From JAENVU01 sp046598395 (GTDB lineage Bacteria > Actinomycetota > Acidimicrobiia > IMCC26256 > JAENVU01): DNA of 64,000 nt. The DNA is taken from the NCBI GenBank assembly GCA_046598395.1, contig JBKJIQ010000035.1:27269-91268 (forward strand). The letters are read 5' to 3'. This document shows positions 58,813-64,000 of the stretch, one piece after another; the first letter of the stretch is position 1; each line of letters begins with the position of its first letter. A program made the translations under genes and the position numbers. Below the pieces are notes generated by a model that saw nothing but the letters and a program-made list of their open reading frames with translations, had not been told where the DNA came from and searched no databases.

Positions 58813-60177
58813 ATGGCTGATGGAACGAAGAGCCCGGCGCCGAACATTCGGGTTGCGTACAGCGGCCGTCCCAGTGTGGACCCGCTGCCCAAGGACGCCA
58901 TGCCCGCCGATGGTCTTGATGCTGACACCGCGTACCGCCTGATCCACGACGAGTTGTTGCTCGATGGCAGCAGCCGTCTCAACCTTGCCACCTTCGTCAC
59001 CACCTGGATGGAACCCCAGGCGGATCGGCTGATGGCCGAGTCGTTCGACAAGAACATGATCGACAAGGACGAGTATCCGCAGACCGCGGAGCTCGAGCGG
59101 CGCTGTGTGAGCATGGTGAGCGAGTTGTTTCACGCGCCGGGCAATCCGGTTGGAGCGTCGACCATCGGTTCGAGCGAGGCGGTGATGCTTGCAGGCCTCG
59201 CGATGAAGTGGCGCTGGCGTACCCGGCGCGGCATCGGCCAATACGACGCGCAGCGTCCGAATCTCGTGCTGGGGACGAACGTGCAAGTGGTGTGGGAAAA
59301 GTTCTGCAAGTACTGGGATGTGGAACCGCGGTACCTGCCGATGGCGCCCGGTCGGTACTCCATCACCCCGGAGCAGGTCGTCGACGCGCTGGATGAGAAC
59401 ACGATCGGGGTCGTCGCAATCCTCGGCACGACTTTCACCGGTGAGTACGAACCGATCGGGGCAATCCACGACGCGATCGCGCACTACAACGCAACCACGG
59501 GATCCGAGGTCCCACTGCACGTCGACGCGGCCAGCGGCGGCTTCGTGGCGCCGTTCCTCCAACCCCACCTCGAGTGGGACTTCCGGCTCCCGTGGGTGAA
59601 GTCGATCAACGTCTCCGGTCATAAGTACGGGCTCACGTACCCTGGTATCGGGTTCGCCATCTGGCGCGACGCGGCCGACCTCCCCGAGGAACTCGTGTTC
59701 CACGTGAACTACCTCGGTGGCGATATGACGTCCTTCACCCTCAACTTCTCTCGGCCGGGAAACCAGATCGTGGGCCAGTACTTCAACTTCATCCGGTTGG
59801 GGCGAGCCGGATACACCTCGATCATGGAGACGTTGCGCGACGTGGCGATGGGTCTCTCGAAACAGGTCGCGGCGGTCGGTCCGTTCGAACTCATCACCGA
59901 TGGGTCGGAGATCCCGGTCTTCGCGGTGCGGTGCAAGGACGGAACGCCCTTCACCGTGTTCGACGTGTCCGATCACCTGCGCCGCGACGGTTGGCAAGTC
60001 CCGGCGTACACGATGCCCGAGGGCGTCGAGGACATCGCGGTCCTACGTTTTGTGATTCGCGAAGGCTTCACCGCTGACCTCGCGAGCCTGCTCCTCGTGA
60101 GTCTCCAGAAGTCAATCGCCGCGCTTACGGCGGGCGCGCCCGGTGCAGCCGAAGGTTCGCACTTCAGCCATACCTGA
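58813..60177 (+). CDS. gadB: glutamate decarboxylase
   Basis: This 454-residue PLP enzyme converts glutamate to GABA and CO2. The family opening RLNLATFVTTWMEP near residue 55 and DKDEYPQTAELE near residue 85 are typical of GadB. ASTIGSSEAVMLAGLA binds PLP phosphate, LHVDAASGGFVAPF holds the PLP-pairing Asp (238) and SINVSGHKYGL the Schiff-base K271. The C-terminal extension after residue 420 is short compared with the pH-regulated E. coli enzyme. ATG 58813 has GGAGAAG upstream. No glutamate/GABA antiporter (GadC) is adjacent, so an acid-resistance role is not shown; GABA shunt use is equally possible. Confidence 0.92.
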   Translation: MADGTKSPAPNIRVAYSGRPSVDPLPKDAMPADGLDADTAYRLIHDELLLDGSSRLNLATFVTTWMEPQADRLMAESFDKNMIDKDEYPQTAELERRCVSMVSELFHAPGNPVGASTIGSSEAVMLAGLAMKWRWRTRRGIGQYDAQRPNLVLGTNVQVVWEKFCKYWDVEPRYLPMAPGRYSITPEQVVDALDENTIGVVAILGTTFTGEYEPIGAIHDAIAHYNATTGSEVPLHVDAASGGFVAPFLQPHLEWDFRLPWVKSINVSGHKYGLTYPGIGFAIWRDAADLPEELVFHVNYLGGDMTSFTLNFSRPGNQIVGQYFNFIRLGRAGYTSIMETLRDVAMGLSKQVAAVGPFELITDGSEIPVFAVRCKDGTPFTVFDVSDHLRRDGWQVPAYTMPEGVEDIAVLRFVIREGFTADLASLLLVSLQKSIAALTAGAPGAAEGSHFSHT

Positions 60178-60515
60178 TCTGACCGTCGTCGACCCGCATG
60201 AGAGGCTGCCGCGAAAGTTTGGGCAGGAACGCGTGCCCAGCGCAGAACATGTCGTACGGCGTGGCGATTGAGCGGAACGTGTTCTTCACCGGATCCCACT
60301 CCGTGGCCTTGAAGGTGCCCGCGGCGAACAGGTCACGGTCGTTGCCGGACCCTTGGACCAGGAGCACATGGCCATTCGAGAGCAGCGCGGAATTGACTGC
60401 CCGGACCGGCGAGGGCGTTGTGTTCAGCGACCACTTGCCCGCTCCGCAGGCCGAAGGCGGTGATCGCGAGTCCGACCGCGAGGAACACCATGACCTGCCG
60501 GCCTTGTCGCACCAA
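60164..60515 (-). pseudogene. galactose-oxidase-like/kelch protein stub
   Basis: A signal-anchor-like start (VFLAVGLAITAFGLRSG) lies in one frame. In the next frame follows PSPVRAVNSALLSNG, HVLLVQGSGNDRD and PYDMFCAGHAFLP, which match the first blade of glyoxal/galactose oxidase-like (GlxA-type) beta-propellers. Joining them needs one frameshift near 60440. The coding sequence then stops just after AGHAFLP, where several hundred residues should follow. It is a decayed 5' fragment. It overlaps the gadB 3' end by 14 bp. Confidence 0.62.
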
Positions 60516-60647
60516 TTTGGTCTCGCGAATCTTGCTGCTCCCCTCCCCAAAGGGTACTGGCTAGGACGAATCGGTTGGACCGCGCTGAATCGCGCGGCGG
60601 ATGGTTTCTGGTGCAGGATCGGGCGGAGCGGTGATTGACTGCCTCGC
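60178..60647. other. non-coding stretch apart from the pseudogene
   Basis: Between gadB and the exonuclease-fold gene the only recognisable content is the galactose-oxidase-like stub on the minus strand (to 60515). The remaining 130 bp show no gene, clear promoter or terminator. Confidence 0.5.
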
Positions 60648-61496
60648 ATGCTGAGTTCGTCGTCTCGGTCCGACCTCGTGATTGCCACATGGAATGTGCT
60701 GGCGGCGCCATGGGCGGCGGCGTCGTTCTATCCGGAGGAAATGGATACGGCGGTGCTCGATCGGTCGGTGCGCGCCGCGCTCGTCGGCGCGCATGCTGCC
60801 ACCTTCGGTGCCGATGTTCTGTGTCTGCAGGAGACCACGCCGCCCGACCTCGCGGCCATCGTCTCCCACCTGGTGGACTATGGATCCTTCTCAACGACGA
60901 ACGGCCGCGACCTGTGGTCGAGGTGGTCGACTGCCGAGGTTCCATGGGAGCCGAACGGCACCGCAATCGCGTGGCGCGTCGATGCGTTCGATGACATCAC
61001 GACGGGCGCGGTCGGGCTGAGTGACGACGGCAACATCGCGACGTGGTTGCAGGCCCGACACGTGAGTTCCGGGCGTCGGGTGCGAATCCTGAGCGTGCAC
61101 CTCGATGCCGACGAGGCTGCCCTGCGTCGCGCCCAGTTGCCGTTGGCCCTCGGGTTCTTCGACGCTGAGCCGGGGTGCATCGATGTGGTGGCGGGTGATT
61201 GCAACGAGGACACCACTGGGACCGATCTCGGCGACATGTGTGATGCGTACCAATTCGTTGACGCGCTCACCGTCCTCGGTTGCACGGAGCCGACCCATCC
61301 CTACGCGCGGCCGTCCGATGACTACGCGCCAATCGCTCGTCTTGACCACGTGTTGGTGCGGGGTACGCGGCCGATCTCCGGCGCAGTGATCGATTCGGGC
61401 GTCTGGCGGGTCGACGTTCCGGGTGAGCGGATGGAGGAACATCTACGCCGGACGGGCTCAGATCATCTTCCCGTCACGGTGACGGCAACCAACTGA
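60648..61496 (+). CDS. endonuclease/exonuclease/phosphatase family protein
   Basis: This 282-residue protein has the EEP fold shared by DNase I, exonuclease III and phosphodiesterases. The successive motifs are ATWNVLA near residue 14 (Asn), LCLQETT near residue 58 (metal-binding Glu), LSVHLDADE near 140 (His), GDCNEDTTG near 178 (Asp/Asn), RLDHVLVRG near 236 and GSDHLPV near 272 (catalytic Asp-His). All catalytic positions are present, so an active Mg-dependent phosphodiesterase or nuclease is expected; the substrate is unknown. There is no signal peptide. Confidence 0.87.
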   Translation: MLSSSSRSDLVIATWNVLAAPWAAASFYPEEMDTAVLDRSVRAALVGAHAATFGADVLCLQETTPPDLAAIVSHLVDYGSFSTTNGRDLWSRWSTAEVPWEPNGTAIAWRVDAFDDITTGAVGLSDDGNIATWLQARHVSSGRRVRILSVHLDADEAALRRAQLPLALGFFDAEPGCIDVVAGDCNEDTTGTDLGDMCDAYQFVDALTVLGCTEPTHPYARPSDDYAPIARLDHVLVRGTRPISGAVIDSGVWRVDVPGERMEEHLRRTGSDHLPVTVTATN

Positions 61497-61570
61497 AAAT
61501 CCGGTTTCGACCCACGGATTGGTGTCCTCCCGTCGAGCGTTCCGTGCCGATTCGTGGCACGCTGGGGGCA

Positions 61571-62475
61571 ATGACGATGACCATGCTGCCTTCGGACCTG
61601 GAGCCCGTGGTGGAGGAGCTGCTCCACCGCCACCTGGAGACCACGAAGGAGTGGTTCCCGCACGAACTCGTGCCGTGGAGCCAAGGCCGGGACTTCGAAT
61701 CCGGTGTGGCTTGGGATCCCAACGATGCACAGCTTTCCGAGATTGCTCGCGTTGCGCTGTTGGTGAACCTGCTCACCGAAGACAACCTTCCCTATTACAC
61801 CGTCACGTTGTTGGGCGTGAGTACCGAGGGGCCATGGGGAGAGTGGACCCGCCGGTGGACCGCAGAAGAAGGCCGTCACGCGATCGTGATTCGTGATTAC
61901 CTCACGGTGACCCGTTCCATCGATCCCGTGGAGTTGGAGCGCGGCCGGATGCAGCAGGTATCCGTTGGCCAGACGCCTCAGTTCGATGCGGTGGCCGACG
62001 CGCTGGTGTACACCACATTGCAGGAGCTCGCGACCCGTATTTCGCATCGCAACACCGGGCAACTGTTGGAAGACCCAGCCGGTCGCGCCGTGATGAGCCG
62101 CGTCGCCCAGGACGAGAACTTGCATCACCTGTTCTACCGAGACGTCGCGACGGTTGGAGTCGAGTGCCATCCCTCCGAGATGGTGCTGGCGATGGATCGT
62201 GTGGTTCGTGGCTTCACGATGCCGGGCACCGGTATCGCCAACTTCACCCGTCACGCTCGGATGATCGCGGATGCCGGTATCTATGACTTCTCGGTCCACT
62301 ACCACCAGATCCTGGTGCCGATCATTCTGCAGCGGTGGGCACTTACCGATCTCGAAGGGCTGACCCCCGAGGCCGAGGCCGCACGCGACTCGCTTGTCCG
62401 CTACATCGAGCGGATTGGTAAAGCGGCCTCGCGTCTCGAGATGCGGCGCGAGCGCGCGGCGGAGAAGGAGGCTTC

Positions 62476-62482
<7 letters not shown>
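61571..62482 (+). CDS. acyl-ACP desaturase (DesA-like)
   Basis: This 303-residue diiron enzyme is of the stearoyl-ACP desaturase family; the mycobacterial DesA proteins introduce double bonds into acyl-ACP. The iron ligands are Glu in LLTEDNLPYY, the ExxH pair in WTAEEGRHAIV, a helix Glu in TTLQELATR and the second ExxH in AQDENLHHLFYRD, close to the actinobacterial DesA pattern. It has no membrane helix, as expected for soluble ACP-type enzymes. ATG 61571 follows GGGGGC; the frame begins upstream at 61544 without a ribosome site. The stop overlaps the VOC gene by 7 nt. Confidence 0.92.
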
Positions 62483-63108
<626 letters not shown>

Positions 63109-63123
63109 TCGAAAGTGCTGGTC

Positions 63124-63158
63124 AGAGGCCCTCCCACCGGGAGGGCCTCTTTCGTTTC
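63124..63158 (+). terminator. intrinsic terminator after tRNA-fMet
   Basis: A perfect 12-bp stem AGAGGCCCTCCC / GGGAGGGCCTCT with an ACC loop is followed by TTTCGTTT. It is the only classical terminator seen in the window. Confidence 0.88.
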
Positions 63159-63486
63159 GCGGCTTTTCGGACCGGACTTCTAACGGAACTTCTAACGCGA
63201 TCGCGAAATCGTGTCGTGACGCTTCTACCGCAAAACCCGACGGTTGTTGCTTGCGTCATGTGGTCGCGCATCGTCGCCGAAGACGAGCTCACCGAATGCG
63301 GCGGCTGCGTCTGCTTGCATGCCGTGAAGGTGCCGAAAATTCATCGTCGATGTTTTCCCGGCGAATTTCGGGATCGGACGCGATGCAGCTCCTTAAGTCG
63401 GATCGTTGATGTTCGCTGCTTGATGGATTTGCGCGCGTCGAAGCTGGGTGCGACAACGATTGTGGTGGCCTGATGCACGGGCGCGG
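63159..63486. other. non-coding stretch with short direct repeats after the tRNA
   Basis: No gene is supported. ACTTCTAACG occurs at 63176-63185 and again at 63188-63197, with a weaker GCTTCTACCG at 63221-63230. The region joins the tRNA terminator to the 3' end of a transposase gene, so it may contain an insertion-element end or attachment-type sites, but no terminal inverted repeat was identified. Confidence 0.5.
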
Positions 63487-64000
63487 TTAGGCCGCGTGGC
63501 GGTATTCGTTGATGAGTCCACCGCAGCGCGTGTGCTTGGCGACGGACTGGCCTGTTCTGAGCATGACGACGTTCGTGTTGTCCGGTGCGGCCTGATCGAG
63601 TGCGCGGTGGGGTCGGTGTTGGTTGTAGTGGGCGAGGTACTGGACGAGCAGTGCTCGGAGTTGTCGTTCGTTCCAGATGATGGTGCGGTCGAGGAGTTCG
63701 TGTCGGAGGGTGCGGACCCACCGTTCTGCGTACGCGTTGGCTTTCGGCGCGCGTGGCGGTGTCGTGATCGCCGTCATCCCGGTCGATTCGAAGACCGCGT
63801 CGAACGATCGGGCGTATTGGCCGGCACCGTCGTGAACGATGAACCGGAAGGATTCTTCGATGTTCATGAGGAAGTTGCGGGCGGCTTGGGTCGTCCATGG
63901 TCCGGTCGGGTTCGTGGTGATCCCACCGAGATGCACCCGCCGCGTTTCGATCTCGATGAAGAACAGGACATGCAGTCGACACCGCAACGCTGCGTCGACT
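63487..64000 (-). mobile_element. insertion-element transposase, integrase core (5' truncated by window)
   Basis: The frame is open to the window edge and codes for at least 170 residues of a DDE transposase of the rve integrase-core type. VLFFIEIETRRVHLGGI near the start, IVHDGAGQYARSFDAVFEST with the second catalytic Asp and KANAYAERWVRTLRHELL with the catalytic Glu are visible, and HYNQHRPHRAL is the usual C-terminal motif. A first Asp may lie in the VDAAL stretch at the window edge. The normal RDRD-type second-Asp motif is changed to VHDGAGQY. The stop is at 63487. The element's left end and its inverted repeats are not identified. Confidence 0.85.

Noticed and set aside
63341..63982. 213-codon minus-strand frame at the transposase
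   Set aside because: It is a shifted-frame shadow of the transposase, Arg/Pro/His-rich and without motifs. The integrase-core motifs lie in the frame ending at 63487.

Overview
The window is a 64 kb piece of a high-GC, gene-dense chromosome of an actinobacterium. Support for this includes GTG/TTG starts, many probable leaderless genes with a TANNNT -10 box 6-9 nt before the start codon, a mycobacterial DesA-like acyl-ACP desaturase, the short Gnd form, and SfLAP/GAP-family membrane proteins. Placement in Acidimicrobiia or a neighbouring uncultured lineage is only inference. No DNA-binding transcription regulator was recognised in about 55 genes.

Layout. 1-9.9 kb: a truncated ABC-2 exporter pair, a metallo-beta-lactamase-fold hydrolase, a flavin reductase, an RmlC-like epimerase, a DUF4395 membrane protein, a divergent FtsH-like AAA protease, and a heterodimeric ABC exporter with one degenerate ATP site. 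9.9-16.3 kb: an alpha/beta hydrolase and an SDR, then an ECF transporter operon (T, fused A1-A2, S) on the minus strand. Divergent from it is a cobalamin riboswitch leading a surface-anchored DUF4430 protein; together they look like corrinoid uptake. 16.3-19.2 kb: a three-gene restriction-modification-like cassette. 19.3-25.4 kb: ccdA, then a tight pentose-phosphate operon pgi-gnd-zwf-rpiA-phosphatase.

25.4-25.9 kb is non-coding and holds four perfect palindromes. 25.9-38.4 kb: a lipoprotein, a methyltransferase, then a carbohydrate block: FGGY kinase, PLP lyase/decarboxylase, a large toroid-like lipoprotein, a 2-hydroxyacid dehydrogenase, a TIM-barrel isomerase, a hydrolase-like/glycosyltransferase fusion and a DUF6807 (PmoA-like) protein. 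38.4-50.9 kb: single hydrolases and oxidoreductases (HAD, 2OG-Fe(II)-like, SGNH, amidohydrolase, serine hydrolase, esterase, M20, PLP decarboxylase, carboxylesterase, Fe-ADH). 50.9-55.9 kb: a tightly overlapped minus-strand operon of aldolase, amidohydrolase, GH5 glycosidase and acyl-CoA ligase.

55.9-60.6 kb mixes an aldo/keto reductase, an intact GAP protein and glutamate decarboxylase with decayed genes (a CPBP remnant, a damaged GAP gene, a galactose-oxidase-like stub). 60.6-64 kb: an exonuclease/phosphatase-fold protein, acyl-ACP desaturase, a VOC protein whose 3' end runs into tRNA-fMet, an intrinsic terminator, a non-coding stretch with short direct repeats, and a transposase cut by the window end.

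The most coherent systems are the B12 capture/uptake locus, the R-M-like cassette and the sugar-processing block. All functional calls rest on reading motifs and translated sequence; no database search was run.
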